Assembly (NCBI RefSeq): GCF_020463795.1
Contig: NZ_CP080025.1
Coordinates: 685,001 to 749,000 of the forward strand
DNA: 64,000 bases
Direction of reading: 5' to 3'
From: Echinicola marina
GTDB lineage: Bacteria > Bacteroidota > Bacteroidia > Cytophagales > Cyclobacteriaceae
Shown piece after piece: positions 45,785 to 56,107 of the stretch; positions within the stretch are counted from its first letter, which is position 1, and the number at the start of each line of letters is the position of its first letter. The translations under genes and the position numbers were made by a program. Under the pieces are notes generated by a model. It was not told where the DNA came from, did no database searches, and saw only the letters and a list, made by a program, of their open reading frames with translations.

Positions 45785-48121
45785 TCAGTCTATGGTCTTT
45801 GCTCCATTTAAGGTTTCAGAAGCATACAATCCCATATCAAAGGCACCTTCATTGTTTTTGGTTTTCACCTCAACTGACACCATATTCTCCCCTTCTTGCA
45901 AATACTCCTCTGCTCCTTCCAAAAGGATATGCGTATAATGCCTTTTTCTTCCTCCACCATCATTTAAGGTTTTCACCAAATGACCATTGATAAATACCTT
46001 CGCTTCGGAACGAGGTGCATAATATTTGATATAAATATTATCAGGAACAGCCTGTAATGTAAATGTTTTTCTCAAATGCAGTTCTTCTCCTTCCCAAGGA
46101 CTCGAAGGGGGTAAAAACGGATTAACACCACCGCTAAATGGCGCGGCCTGCTCCTCCCATCCCGCATCATCATAGTCCTGAGCAGCCCAATCCTTGTCCA
46201 CCGTACCAAAATTGACTTTCCATATTTCTGGAGAATGCTCCGAATCGGTCACTAAATCATGCTTTTTCCATCTTGGCTCATAAAGGGGCATGATCCACTT
46301 TTTCACTTTCCCAGGATAAATTTTCACTACCTCACGATCATAGGTAATCATTCCATTCACCTCTCCTTCCACATCCGTAGTCTGGGTATAGATGGCCGCT
46401 GAAAGCCCCCAGCTGATCAATCCCTCCAGATTTTTAATAATGGACTGGAACTCATTTTCGTAAACGGCCTGATCCTGATAGGTCAAATAGCCCCAGTTTC
46501 TTTTGTCCCACCATAAATGATCTTTTACAGGGAGTCCCAATCCACCAAATTCCCCCAGAACAGACGCCCTGTTCGCTTCTGAAAGCTCCATACCTGGGCC
46601 AGGATACAGGTGAACATCAATCATATCACCGACTTTTCTGTCCGCCCAACCGCTTGGAGCATCTACCAATCTGCTTGGATCATATTGTTTGGTCCATGTA
46701 GCCAACTTCTCTGTTTCATATTGTCCCCAGCCTTCGTTCAAAGGCACCCAGACCACAATGGATGGGAAATTGTACAAATTATCAATCATGGCCTTGAGCT
46801 CACCCACAAATTGCTGGGCAGAAGCCAATGGTCTTTCCCAGTCCAAAAGCGCATCATGCTTTACATGCTGAACAGATTTTTCAGCAGTAATGAAACCTGA
46901 TGGCATATCCTGCCAAACCAACATCCCCATCTTGTCACAATGGTAGTAAAACCTGGCCGGTTCTACCTTCACATGCTTTCTCAGCATATTAAAGCCCATT
47001 TCCTGTGTTTTCTTGATATCATATACCATCGCTTCCTCGGTAGGAGCGGTGTACAGCCCATCAGGCCACCATCCTTGGTCCAAAAGTCCAAATTGAAACA
47101 ATGGCTCATTATTTAACATGATCCTTGTATAGCCATTGCCGTCTTTTCCCAAAGAGATCTTCCTCATTCCAAAATAACTATCCACCTTATCTACCAATTC
47201 TCCCTTCTCATTATAAAGTTTTACTTCCAGGTCATAAAGGTGGGGATTATCAGGTGACCAAAGGACCATATCCTTTATCGTCAATCTTGCAGTGGAATGA
47301 TTGGACTTTTCGCTTACCGAAATTTTAGTCCCTGCTATATTTTCACCATTGGAAATAGCATTGATTTCAAGCATATAATCCCCTGATAATTCAGGATATT
47401 CCACTGACACATTTAGGGCTCTTTCATCAATATCAGGACTAAGACGAAGATTCTCAATATAATCAACAGGTACTGATTCCAGCCAAACGGTTTGCCAAAT
47501 ACCGGTTACCGGCGTATACCAAATTCCTTTGGGATCGGATACTTGTTTGCCCCTGGCTTGCATGCCCTCATCTGTAGGATCCCATACCCGTAGCACCAAT
47601 TCATTATTCCCTTTTTTTACATATTGGGAAATATCAAAGGTAAAAGCATCATAACCGCCTTTATGCGTTCCCACCTGCTTGCCATTGATAAAGAGCACCG
47701 TCTCCCAATCCACCGCACCAAAATGCAAAAGTGTCCGCTCTTCTGTTTTAGATGCATCAATCTGAAAATTTCTTCGGTACCATAGGTAATTTTCACTGCC
47801 CACAACTTTCTTTACCCCACTTAGGGCTGATTCTACTGGAAAAGGCACCAATATCTCTCCCTGATATTTGCTCGGCAGAGTGGATTTGTTTGCACTTATG
47901 GCATACTCCCAAGTGCCGTTCAGGTTGGTCCACTCCTCTCGTTGAAGCTGTGGTCTGGGATAGCCTGACCATACATTTTTGGCATCGACTTGGTCCGTCC
48001 ATGGTGTTTTCATTTCATAGGACAGGAGCCCACCATCCTTTTCCTGACTATAAGCAGGAACCAAAGCAAAAAAGGTTATACAGGCGATTATAAATCCTGT
48101 AGTACAATACGCAGTTTTCAT
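45785..48121 (-). CDS. GH2 family glycosidase (beta-galactosidase or beta-glucuronidase type)
   Basis: The 778-residue secreted protein has a signal peptide (about 1-25). A jelly-roll sugar-binding domain follows (about 55-215, with ENYLWYRRNFQI and HKGGYDAFTFDIS), then an immunoglobulin-like domain (about 225-325) and a TIM barrel (about 330-610). The acid/base Glu is in VWVPLNEGWGQYE near 461 and the nucleophile Glu in VLGEFGGLG near 524. A C-terminal beta domain ends it. Both catalytic residues are present. GH2 enzymes release terminal beta-galactose, beta-glucuronate, beta-mannose or arabinose, and which applies is not clear. It is the only clear large glycosidase in PUL 2 and lies between the SusCD block and the sulfatases. 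Confidence 0.9.
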   Translation of the reverse strand: MKTAYCTTGFIIACITFFALVPAYSQEKDGGLLSYEMKTPWTDQVDAKNVWSGYPRPQLQREEWTNLNGTWEYAISANKSTLPSKYQGEILVPFPVESALSGVKKVVGSENYLWYRRNFQIDASKTEERTLLHFGAVDWETVLFINGKQVGTHKGGYDAFTFDISQYVKKGNNELVLRVWDPTDEGMQARGKQVSDPKGIWYTPVTGIWQTVWLESVPVDYIENLRLSPDIDERALNVSVEYPELSGDYMLEINAISNGENIAGTKISVSEKSNHSTARLTIKDMVLWSPDNPHLYDLEVKLYNEKGELVDKVDSYFGMRKISLGKDGNGYTRIMLNNEPLFQFGLLDQGWWPDGLYTAPTEEAMVYDIKKTQEMGFNMLRKHVKVEPARFYYHCDKMGMLVWQDMPSGFITAEKSVQHVKHDALLDWERPLASAQQFVGELKAMIDNLYNFPSIVVWVPLNEGWGQYETEKLATWTKQYDPSRLVDAPSGWADRKVGDMIDVHLYPGPGMELSEANRASVLGEFGGLGLPVKDHLWWDKRNWGYLTYQDQAVYENEFQSIIKNLEGLISWGLSAAIYTQTTDVEGEVNGMITYDREVVKIYPGKVKKWIMPLYEPRWKKHDLVTDSEHSPEIWKVNFGTVDKDWAAQDYDDAGWEEQAAPFSGGVNPFLPPSSPWEGEELHLRKTFTLQAVPDNIYIKYYAPRSEAKVFINGHLVKTLNDGGGRKRHYTHILLEGAEEYLQEGENMVSVEVKTKNNEGAFDMGLYASETLNGAKTID

Positions 48122-48248
48122 TAATTGTTGATTTTCTTAATTGTTTATATATTTTACGGCCATAAATTATCCTCTACCAAAATGGTAAAAGATCAGCCGA
48201 TGCTTCCTCCCCTGTGGGGACAAAACATCAACTGACTGACCTTAACCC

Positions 48249-48296
48249 TCAATATCCATCGTTCTGAACGAGATGTTCATAGGCTGTTGTATAATC
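48249..48296 (-). pseudogene. SusD C-terminal remnant (last 15 codons)
   Basis: The minus strand reads DYTTAYEHLVQNDGY then TGA, matching ENLVQNDGY-stop of the SusD gene at 63429. The flank from 48230 to 48280 matches 63410-63460 at 49 of 51 positions. A stop codon immediately upstream shows the rest of the gene has been lost. Confidence 0.7.
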
Positions 48297-48496
48297 CTAC
48301 TTCCCACAGAACGTTTGATTTATTATGGATTTTATGAAAATAAAGCTACTGCTTCTTTACTTTAATTATTAGCACTGATGTCCAAAAGCCCTGTGATTAT
48401 GTAAAAGCTATCTCCATTTGGCTTAGAGCCATATATTTCTTAAAACATCATCGTGATAGCTGGAACTGTACCATGCTTGAGCATAGTCTAATCATA

Positions 48497-48540
48497 AAAA
48501 AATGGAATGAAAAGTTAAGTACGCTATCATTCCATTTTTT
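48497..48540 (-). terminator. Terminator of the double SusCD operon
   Basis: AAAAAATGGAATGA and TCATTCCATTTTTT form a perfect 14-bp stem around a 16-nt loop, 26 bp after the DUF1735 gene stop on the minus strand. It should separate the SusCD block from the GH2 gene. Confidence 0.75.
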
Positions 48541-48566
48541 ACTATATTTTAACTCAATTTATAATT

Positions 48567-49490
48567 TCAAAACCCTCTCCATTCGTTTACACCCTGGCCG
48601 TCGGCCTGCACATCTCGGACCCTATTTCTAAACACCAATGTGTCGGTCGAATAGCAATCATAGGTTCCATCATTCCACTTATAATTGAGGTAAAATGTCT
48701 TTGAATCCTCGATGTAAGAAGACTCTCCATCTGCTTCCACCGTAATAGCTGAATTTGGGGAAGGGCTAATTTCCGCTTTACCTCCTCCATATGTAGGAAC
48801 GGTTATATTAAGGCTAAAAGCGCCCTTTCCAGGATCATTGCTCACCCCTGTTTCATCTGCACGCAGTTCCAATGTGTTTGCGTTTACTGTAATGAGCTGC
48901 CTGATACTTTCTGCATTGGTGGTGTTATTCTTATAGGTCAAGGTGTCCACAGTACTGCCCGCTTCTTTCCTGATGGTCCTACCTGAATAGTAATAGTTCC
49001 CATGTTGCTTTGCCCAATAGCTGACCGACACTAGAATGGTATTCTTTACGGCATTGACCGAATCCACCTCATTACAATTGGTGATTTGGACAGGTAAAAC
49101 ATATTCACCTGTTACCGCTTTGGGGTCATTGACAAATTCTGCCGAATCCAACTTCACCCCTAAAAAGCCAATAAATTCCCCTTTTGGAATAGTAAAGGAA
49201 CTTGCATTGTCCAATGTATATAAACTCCCCGGCAATAATGTTTTATTGGAACCGGTCACCAGTTCCCCGTTAATGACAAATTCCACCAATCGGTCGGTAT
49301 CATTTTCCAACACACCTGTAAGCATGGAGCCAACCTTCAGGTTTAACCCTTCACCCACAACAATGTTTCTGTTATATTCCTGATTATAAAAATATACAGA
49401 AGTTACGCCATATTGTATATCATAATCCTCAAAGCCACAGCTGCTCAGCAGGGCCAACATTATTATTAGTATCTTTTTCATTGGTTTCAT
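48567..49490 (-). CDS. DUF1735-type surface glycan-binding lipoprotein
   Basis: The 307-residue product has lipobox Cys18 (MLALLSSC) and an N-terminal DUF1735-like domain (about 25-160; VEFVINGELVTGSNKTLLPGSLYTL in parts, then FIGFLGVKLDS and YVLPVQITNC). A beta-rich C-terminal domain ends VNEWRGF. These features fit BT_3987-like proteins that follow SusC/SusD pairs. It has no catalytic motif. It lies 9 bp after the SusD gene, so it is in the same transcript, and is probably a surface glycan-binding protein. Confidence 0.8.
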   Translation of the reverse strand: MKPMKKILIIMLALLSSCGFEDYDIQYGVTSVYFYNQEYNRNIVVGEGLNLKVGSMLTGVLENDTDRLVEFVINGELVTGSNKTLLPGSLYTLDNASSFTIPKGEFIGFLGVKLDSAEFVNDPKAVTGEYVLPVQITNCNEVDSVNAVKNTILVSVSYWAKQHGNYYYSGRTIRKEAGSTVDTLTYKNNTTNAESIRQLITVNANTLELRADETGVSNDPGKGAFSLNITVPTYGGGKAEISPSPNSAITVEADGESSYIEDSKTFYLNYKWNDGTYDCYSTDTLVFRNRVRDVQADGQGVNEWRGF

Positions 49491-49499
49491 GGTTAATTA

Positions 49500-51284
49500 T
49501 TAATTCCATCCTTTGTTTTGCACAAGCCTTGAAGAGCTATACAGCAAATTATAAGGGATTGGTGTAAAGGGTGAAGCAAACGTCTTCTTCTCAAGCAAAA
49601 ACTTATCATAGGTCAATGCACCATCATTCTCCTGAGTGATTTTGACTCCATACACGTCCTTATTTATAGAGGATAAATCTTCTCCGTTCTGGAGCCAGCG
49701 ACGCAAATCCCAGTAATAGTGTCCTTCAAAACTTAGTTCTAGCCTTCTTTCATTCCTCACCAGTTCCCTAAATTTCATAGGGTCCATTATGGCCTCCTTA
49801 TTCATATAAATATCACTTGCACCATAACGTTGGTGGATTTTGGAGATGGTCTGGGCAGCGGTGAAGCCATAGCCTTCGGGATCCATTGTCGCCCCCCAAG
49901 CCTCTGAGGCTGCTTCTGCATAATTCAAATAAAGCTCAGGAAGTCCAAGAAGCACCGTAGCCCTAGAGGTGGAACTTTGGTTACCCGGAATGAGCCTCAC
50001 ATTACCTGACCTTAATAATTTTTTCAGGTAATATCCGGATCTAGTGGTATTCCTGGATGGATTAAAAGCATCAGCCCCTCCCACAAAAGTTTCCACCGTA
50101 TGGTAATTATTTGGTCCCAGAGAAGATCCATTAACTGCCACAAACTGCTTTAAACGTGGATCTCTTTTTAAGTATGGATCAGCAGGATCGTAAGATGCAC
50201 TTGCGCTGATGGGATAACCTTCATGATCAGGAAAAGCATCCACATAGTTTTGAGAAGGATTTACCCGGCCATTACCATACATAGATGGTGGATAATGGTC
50301 ATTTTCATAGGCGTTGTTATTATTCAAAACAGCCCCTCTCAGGAACTGATCCTTAATATCAAAACGCTTATCATTCAATCGGGTAAAATAAAACTCATTG
50401 ACACCCGCCAGATTGGTCAGTCCTCCTAGTTCTACTATGGCTTTACCAGCTGCCCTTGCTGCTTCTTCCCATTTTGAACGGTCATTACCGCTGTTAAAAG
50501 CCGGACTGGCCGCATACAATAAAGTCCTTGCCTTTAAGGCCATGGCTGAAATTCCACTGGCCCTACCATTCATGGACTCACCCAGCACCGCATTATTGCC
50601 TTTGTATTGGATGGGTAAATGTTTAATCGCCATGTCGCAATCAGCAATAATTTGCTTTACGCAATCGTCATAGCTATCACGTGGAAGATCCAGGTCTTCA
50701 TCCACCTCCAAGACTTCGGTTACAATAGGAAATCCCAGCAACTCACCATTCGCTCCCTCTCCTCCATAGGCTTGAAGTAATTGAAACTCATTATACGCTC
50801 TCAGGAAGTAGGCCTCCCCCAACAGCCTATAGAATGTGTTGATATTGTCCAAGCTATCAGCAGGAGTTCCCAGCTTGGTAAATCGTACAGGTGTAAGATA
50901 AGGTTTGGATGGATCAAGCACCATTTTATCCAAAAACTGATTTAACCGCCGAATATTTCTGTAACTCCCTACCCAGTTATCAAAAGGATTAAACATCGGG
51001 GAAAGCATGCCTGTACTGGCCTTCAGGTAATTCGCACTATAATCGTTGAAAACCGCATTATCAGTAGCGCAGTCCATTCCAATATCATACAGGTTGGGAA
51101 GATTAAAATATACCTCGTTAAGCAAGCCACTGAAGTAGGCATGGTTGGCAAAAGCCTCTTCCTCGGTGATGGTACCATCGATCATTGGGTCCAGGAATTC
51201 AGTACACCCTGTCATCCCACTCCATGCCAACAGTACTACTATAAAATGCTTTATCTTTCTCATTTTTTTCTTTTTTGAATTCAA
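49500..51284 (-). CDS. SusD/RagB-type lipoprotein (PUL 2, pair B)
   Basis: The 594-residue protein has lipobox Cys27 (WSGMTGC) from the first ATG; starting at the internal ATG of residue 8 (51263) gives a normal signal peptide and is preferred. SusD signatures include EAYFLRAYNEFQLLQAYGG (about 160-178), the helical pairs around MALKARTLLYAASPAFNSG, and RNERRLELSFEGHYYWDLRRW near 535-555. It pairs with the SusC gene that ends 7 bp upstream. Confidence 0.93.
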   Translation of the reverse strand: MNSKKKKMRKIKHFIVVLLAWSGMTGCTEFLDPMIDGTITEEEAFANHAYFSGLLNEVYFNLPNLYDIGMDCATDNAVFNDYSANYLKASTGMLSPMFNPFDNWVGSYRNIRRLNQFLDKMVLDPSKPYLTPVRFTKLGTPADSLDNINTFYRLLGEAYFLRAYNEFQLLQAYGGEGANGELLGFPIVTEVLEVDEDLDLPRDSYDDCVKQIIADCDMAIKHLPIQYKGNNAVLGESMNGRASGISAMALKARTLLYAASPAFNSGNDRSKWEEAARAAGKAIVELGGLTNLAGVNEFYFTRLNDKRFDIKDQFLRGAVLNNNNAYENDHYPPSMYGNGRVNPSQNYVDAFPDHEGYPISASASYDPADPYLKRDPRLKQFVAVNGSSLGPNNYHTVETFVGGADAFNPSRNTTRSGYYLKKLLRSGNVRLIPGNQSSTSRATVLLGLPELYLNYAEAASEAWGATMDPEGYGFTAAQTISKIHQRYGASDIYMNKEAIMDPMKFRELVRNERRLELSFEGHYYWDLRRWLQNGEDLSSINKDVYGVKITQENDGALTYDKFLLEKKTFASPFTPIPYNLLYSSSRLVQNKGWN

Positions 51285-51291
51285 AACAGAT

Positions 51292-54200
51292 TTAGAAGGA
51301 TATAGAGGCTCCTCCGGTTATAGTCGTGGCCAAAGGAAAATTAAAGATTCCCGCTCCGATATTTTCAGGGTCCATATCCTTGACCTTGGAAAGCGTGAGC
51401 AGGTTAAATCCCCTGGCAAAAACTTTCAAACCTCCCAGTCCCAAAAAGCTAATCCTATCAGGAGAAAAGGTGTACCCCAACTCCACATTTCTCAATTTGA
51501 AATAACTACCGTCCCCTATCCAATAGGATGAATTCACAAAATTATTATCTGCCAAAATCGTAGACAGTTGAGGATGGGGATTCCCATTGGGCAAGCCAGT
51601 CAACACTGCAGCAGAATACTTTCTATTGCCATAAATCTGGTAATAAGAATTATCAAAAAGCCGTTTGTACATACCATTTCCCATACCGTAAGCATCTAGG
51701 TTAAAACCTTTGTAGCTTAATTTCAAAAACACTCCATAGAATAATTTTGGAGTGGAGTTTCCAATGACCACCTGGTCACGCTGATCTACCACTCCGTCCC
51801 CATTGGTATCCTCGTACTTAAGGTCTCCAGGGCGCACATTTCCGGTGAGTTGCAAAGGAGAATTGTCTATATCCTCCTGATCTGTAAAGGTTCCCACCGA
51901 CTGATAACCGAATATGCTACCAATCTCGGTGCCTTTTCTGATCAATCCAGCATGGGTTTCTGCGGGGAAATTAGCCTCGTTTGGTTTTACATTTCTTGCC
52001 ACCGAATAAGTCACATTACCACCTACACTCACTTTCAGCTTACCGATCCTTCTGGAATGTTCAATTTGACCTTCCAGACCAAATACCTTTACCTCATTGT
52101 GGTTGACATAAGGCAGGGCTTCATTTCGCCCGATCACACCTGGAATCATATTGTCCAATGTTGAAAACAAGCCTGTATGCTTATGGTTAAAATAACCAAA
52201 CGACAGCAAGGTAGACTCTTTGAAGAGCAATGCATCAAACCCTGCATTCAACTCATAGGATTTTTGGAAGCTAAGGTCTGGATTTCCTGTATGGTCCAAG
52301 GTAAGCCGATAATTATCGCCACCAATACCATTATAAGTCCCATTAGAAACCCATCTATCTTGGTAAAGATCTGCAAAGAAGCCGCCATTGGCATATTGCC
52401 CCGTTGAACCTAAAATGCCATATGATCCCCTGAGCTTGAGGTAATCAAGAAAGGATACCTCCTTCATAAAACTTTCTTCCGAAAGAATCCAGCCCAAGCC
52501 AAAAGCGGGGAAGGTACCATAACGGTTTTCGGGAGAAAAGGTATTGACCCCTACGGTATTCACATCTATTTCAGCGATATACCTGTTTTTGTACATATAA
52601 TTCAAGTGGGTACCAAAGTTCTGCCTACGTGGATTTTGGTGAACATTCCGCACTTCAAGTTGTGACTGGAATACATTCAAATAGGCCTTAATGGAATGTT
52701 CGCCAAATGTTCTCAGGTAACTGGACTTAAAGTTCACCGCAAACCTTCTGGTCACTTCGGCCAGACTTCTGCTCTGACCAGTTTGTCTACTATATTCTCC
52801 CCACTGTTGGAAATTGATGGTATCATCTTCTCCCATATAAGGCTCATATACCGCAAAGGTCTGGGCTTTGGTGGCGGTTTCTACATTATAGATGTCAAAA
52901 GTTACAAAAGGTCGAATGCTTAGGCCTTTTACCCATTGGCCAAGGTCTACATTCAGTCCCAAATCTGATTGGATATAACTGGCTTTCCGCTCACTATAAC
53001 CACGGCCAGTCAACAGTCCATAGGGATTATTCTGCTTTTCTGCGGTACCGCCCAATACAAATTCGCGATTGACCACTCCTGCCAGCTCGGCCGGAATGCG
53101 TATAGGAAACTCATTTGGCCTAAGCGTTGACAAAGATTGAATAATATCAGCAGCACTGACATTCGGTGTTTTTCTCATTTGCAGGGCGCCATTGAAGCCT
53201 GCATTCAGGGTAATAAAATCCTTAAGATTAAGATCGACATTGGTCCGTAAAGTAACGATATCTTCGCTATGTGGATACTCGGTATATTTTTCCAAACCTC
53301 CATTAGATTGATAACCCAAATGGGCAAAATACCTGGCGTCCTTATTACCTCCCGTCATCTGAGTGCTCATCCTGGTGATGTCCATGGATTTATTCAGAAA
53401 CTCATCGTAATAGTCTACATCAGGATAGAGATAGGGACTATTTCCAGTCCTATAAGCCGATAAATCTGCTTCTGTATACAATGGAGCAAAACCGTCATTG
53501 GCCAGGGCCTGATTATAATACCTTGCATAGTCATAAGAATTTAGGTATTTCGGCAACCTTGTCGGAATATGTACGCCCCGTTGAAAATTGAGCCTAATTC
53601 CGTTTCTATTTACCTTTCCACGCTTGGTCTTTACCAACAAAATGCCATTAGCCTGCGTACCTCCGTACATGGACTTGAAAGTGGCGTCTTTTAACAATTG
53701 TACACTTTCTATGATCTCAGGTTCTAGAAAATCCAAAGGTCTTTCCACCCCATCTACGATCACTACATAACCACCCCATGCGGGAGAAACAGCTGACAAA
53801 TTCTGACTGGTCCATCCAGGAACCATATTACCTTGCCACTGCCATAATCCAGTCAAACGACCCCCCAAAGCATTTTCCAAACTTAAAGTAGGATTACTTT
53901 CCAGCTCTTCTCCTTTTACAACCGAATAAGACCCCACACTTCTCCTCTCCGATGTACTATCAAAGGGGGTATAAAGAATATGGTTTTCACCCGAAAATGC
54001 GGGTGCCTTGGTCAAGACAATTTTACCGGAAATTACTTCATCATTGGATATCTCTAAGGTTTTGGCATGATATCCCTCTGATCTTATCACCAAAATATCG
54101 CCTTCTGGCACTTTAAAAGTAAAATGTCCCTCTGCATTGGTACCAACTACTCTCCTTTTCTCAGAAGAATATACCTGTGCACTCAGTGCCTCTCCTTCAC

Positions 54201-54336
54201 TATCAACAACCTGAGCGGCTACTGTACGAATTGTTTTTTTTCCATTTCCTTTTTGTGCTTCCACTGTCAAACAGGGAATGATAAGGAATGCGAAAAAAAT
54301 ATATATGATTTTTTTTAGTTTCATCTTTATTACCAT
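51292..54336 (-). CDS. SusC/RagA-type TonB-linked transporter (PUL 2, pair B)
   Basis: The 1014-residue protein is best started at the ATG of residue 5 (54324, MKLKKIIYIFFAFLIIP), which gives a clean signal peptide ending VEAQ. A regulatory-like domain follows (about 38-110), but the usual VVVVGYG hallmark is missing. A divergent linker with ERRSVGSYSVVKGEELES takes its place. The plug keeps VQLLKDATFKSMYGGTQANGILLVKTKRG. The barrel ends TITGGASISF. The divergence suggests a substrate different from that of the typical pair A, yet both are in one transcription unit. Confidence 0.92.
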   Translation of the reverse strand: MVIKMKLKKIIYIFFAFLIIPCLTVEAQKGNGKKTIRTVAAQVVDSEGEALSAQVYSSEKRRVVGTNAEGHFTFKVPEGDILVIRSEGYHAKTLEISNDEVISGKIVLTKAPAFSGENHILYTPFDSTSERRSVGSYSVVKGEELESNPTLSLENALGGRLTGLWQWQGNMVPGWTSQNLSAVSPAWGGYVVIVDGVERPLDFLEPEIIESVQLLKDATFKSMYGGTQANGILLVKTKRGKVNRNGIRLNFQRGVHIPTRLPKYLNSYDYARYYNQALANDGFAPLYTEADLSAYRTGNSPYLYPDVDYYDEFLNKSMDITRMSTQMTGGNKDARYFAHLGYQSNGGLEKYTEYPHSEDIVTLRTNVDLNLKDFITLNAGFNGALQMRKTPNVSAADIIQSLSTLRPNEFPIRIPAELAGVVNREFVLGGTAEKQNNPYGLLTGRGYSERKASYIQSDLGLNVDLGQWVKGLSIRPFVTFDIYNVETATKAQTFAVYEPYMGEDDTINFQQWGEYSRQTGQSRSLAEVTRRFAVNFKSSYLRTFGEHSIKAYLNVFQSQLEVRNVHQNPRRQNFGTHLNYMYKNRYIAEIDVNTVGVNTFSPENRYGTFPAFGLGWILSEESFMKEVSFLDYLKLRGSYGILGSTGQYANGGFFADLYQDRWVSNGTYNGIGGDNYRLTLDHTGNPDLSFQKSYELNAGFDALLFKESTLLSFGYFNHKHTGLFSTLDNMIPGVIGRNEALPYVNHNEVKVFGLEGQIEHSRRIGKLKVSVGGNVTYSVARNVKPNEANFPAETHAGLIRKGTEIGSIFGYQSVGTFTDQEDIDNSPLQLTGNVRPGDLKYEDTNGDGVVDQRDQVVIGNSTPKLFYGVFLKLSYKGFNLDAYGMGNGMYKRLFDNSYYQIYGNRKYSAAVLTGLPNGNPHPQLSTILADNNFVNSSYWIGDGSYFKLRNVELGYTFSPDRISFLGLGGLKVFARGFNLLTLSKVKDMDPENIGAGIFNFPLATTITGGASISF

Positions 54337-54356
54337 TTGAATAATAAAATTCTTTC

Positions 54357-56096
54357 CTACCAGCCTGGATTTTGATTAAAGTTGGCCCCGATATTCGCAT
54401 CGTCCAGTTTAATAACAAACAGGTAGTGTTTTTCTTCGAACACCCTGGTCTTGAGCAGTTCCTTGGTATATTTAAAACCAGTGGGATATTCCTCTGATGT
54501 AGGAACCTTGGAAATAAACATTCTCCAGATATCCCTGTATTCAGGAAGGTGGGCAATCTTCCAGCGACGGATATCAAACAATCGATGGTCCTCAAAACAC
54601 AGCTCAATCCTTCTTTCATTTCTGGTCCTTTCCCTAAATCCTGCTTTGTCCAAAAACTTGGAATTAATATTGGGCATCTTTGCACGGTTACGAACCAAAT
54701 TGAGTGCTTCCTCGGCAGAATACAGGCACCTACCATCTTTTATGGCAGGTGAGCTCCAGGCTTCATTTGCAGCCTCTGCAAAATTGAGGTACAATTCTGA
54801 CATTCTCAGGTCAGGCCATACCATATCCAGATGTGACCCAAATGTCTTCCCCATCCATTTATTATTGTAATAGCCCGTTTGGGTATATCCCATTATCACA
54901 TCTCCTCCCTGGTATTTTAGGCTAGGTGAGCCATAGGTTGAAGGGCTTTGGGTATTATCCACGTTCCAGATCTGCATGTTCCTGTTCATAATCCTTTGGC
55001 CATTATGAATGATGGATTCCTCAAATCTTGGATCACGGCCAATGTAGGGATCTTGTGGATTATAGCCGGATTCTGGATCATCGATAGGTAAGCCTGTAGC
55101 CTGCATTTCAAAGCAGTCCACTAATAATTGATTGGGTTGGGTGCCATAGTTACCACTGAGTTGTCCAGGTGGTCTATAGCGGTTTCTATAGGAATTCGAT
55201 CCCCAATTATGTCGGTAACGCCGTCCATATATGACTTCCTTCATATAGACACTCTCGATCTGCTCCTTGAACAAGTAATAATAATCTTCCATCTCGACCA
55301 GCCCATAGCCTGCCTCTTCAGAAGCTCTTATGGCTGCGTCTGCTGCTAATGCCGCTTCTTCCCAAAGATCTTCTGCCCCCTCATCCTGCATGGCAAATTC
55401 GCTGGCAGCATATAATAATGCCCTTGCTTTCATACCCATAGCAGCAACTTTCGTAGGAAATCCCCATTCGCTGTCTGGGAATTTGACAGGCAAATACATG
55501 GAAGCAGAGTCAAAGTCCATTGCTGCCCTTTTCATGGTCTCCTGATAGCCCAGACGTGGAAGGTCCATATCATCATCCGCATTTAAGGGCTGATAAAGAT
55601 AAGGCATCCCACCCCATCGACGAATCAACTCAAAATAGCTCTCCGCTCTGTAGAAATAACAGATACCTATAAGCCTATTTTTAGTCTGTTCACTTCCGGG
55701 ATAATAGTCTATATTGGACAGACCTACATTGGCCTTCCTGATCTTGCTCCATAAATTTTCAAAAGTTCCATTTTTGGCTTGGGTAGCTTCTCCGTTTGTG
55801 CGCAGGGCATAAAAGTCTCCCACAGCTGCTTGTACCGAAGGTACGCCTGTAAATGTGGCCCCGGAGATGGAATTGTCAGATATATCATCAAAATCTCCCT
55901 GTGGGCTATTATTGGCAGTATGCCTTTTTAGGGCTGGCCTTGCCACGAGGTCTTCTACAAAACTCCTGTAATTGACAGAATCCCCAAAAACACTTTCAAA
56001 TGTATAACCATCTGACTCGGGTTGTTTGTCCAAGAAATCACTTTCACAGGATATCAGGGACAAAATCAAAATGCCGAATATTAATATATTTTTCAT
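54357..56096 (-). CDS. SusD/RagB-type lipoprotein (PUL 2, pair A)
   Basis: The 579-residue protein has lipobox Cys17 (LSLISC). Family signatures are CYFYRAESYFELIRRWGGMPYL (about 145-166), GMKARALLYAASEFAM and RNERRIELCFEDHRLFDIRRW (about 508-528). It is 11 bp downstream of its SusC partner and 20 bp ahead of the second SusC gene, so all five genes of this block are probably one operon. Confidence 0.94.
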   Translation of the reverse strand: MKNILIFGILILSLISCESDFLDKQPESDGYTFESVFGDSVNYRSFVEDLVARPALKRHTANNSPQGDFDDISDNSISGATFTGVPSVQAAVGDFYALRTNGEATQAKNGTFENLWSKIRKANVGLSNIDYYPGSEQTKNRLIGICYFYRAESYFELIRRWGGMPYLYQPLNADDDMDLPRLGYQETMKRAAMDFDSASMYLPVKFPDSEWGFPTKVAAMGMKARALLYAASEFAMQDEGAEDLWEEAALAADAAIRASEEAGYGLVEMEDYYYLFKEQIESVYMKEVIYGRRYRHNWGSNSYRNRYRPPGQLSGNYGTQPNQLLVDCFEMQATGLPIDDPESGYNPQDPYIGRDPRFEESIIHNGQRIMNRNMQIWNVDNTQSPSTYGSPSLKYQGGDVIMGYTQTGYYNNKWMGKTFGSHLDMVWPDLRMSELYLNFAEAANEAWSSPAIKDGRCLYSAEEALNLVRNRAKMPNINSKFLDKAGFRERTRNERRIELCFEDHRLFDIRRWKIAHLPEYRDIWRMFISKVPTSEEYPTGFKYTKELLKTRVFEEKHYLFVIKLDDANIGANFNQNPGW

Positions 56097-56107
56097 TATT
56101 TCTCCTT

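Larger units (their letters stand above)
48122..48566. other. Intergenic region with SusD 3'-end remnant and terminator
   Basis: This 445-bp gap carries a SusD C-terminal remnant at 48249-48296, a block repeated downstream of the SusD at the right window edge, and a strong terminator at 48497-48540. The rest is AT-rich with no gene. Confidence 0.6.
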
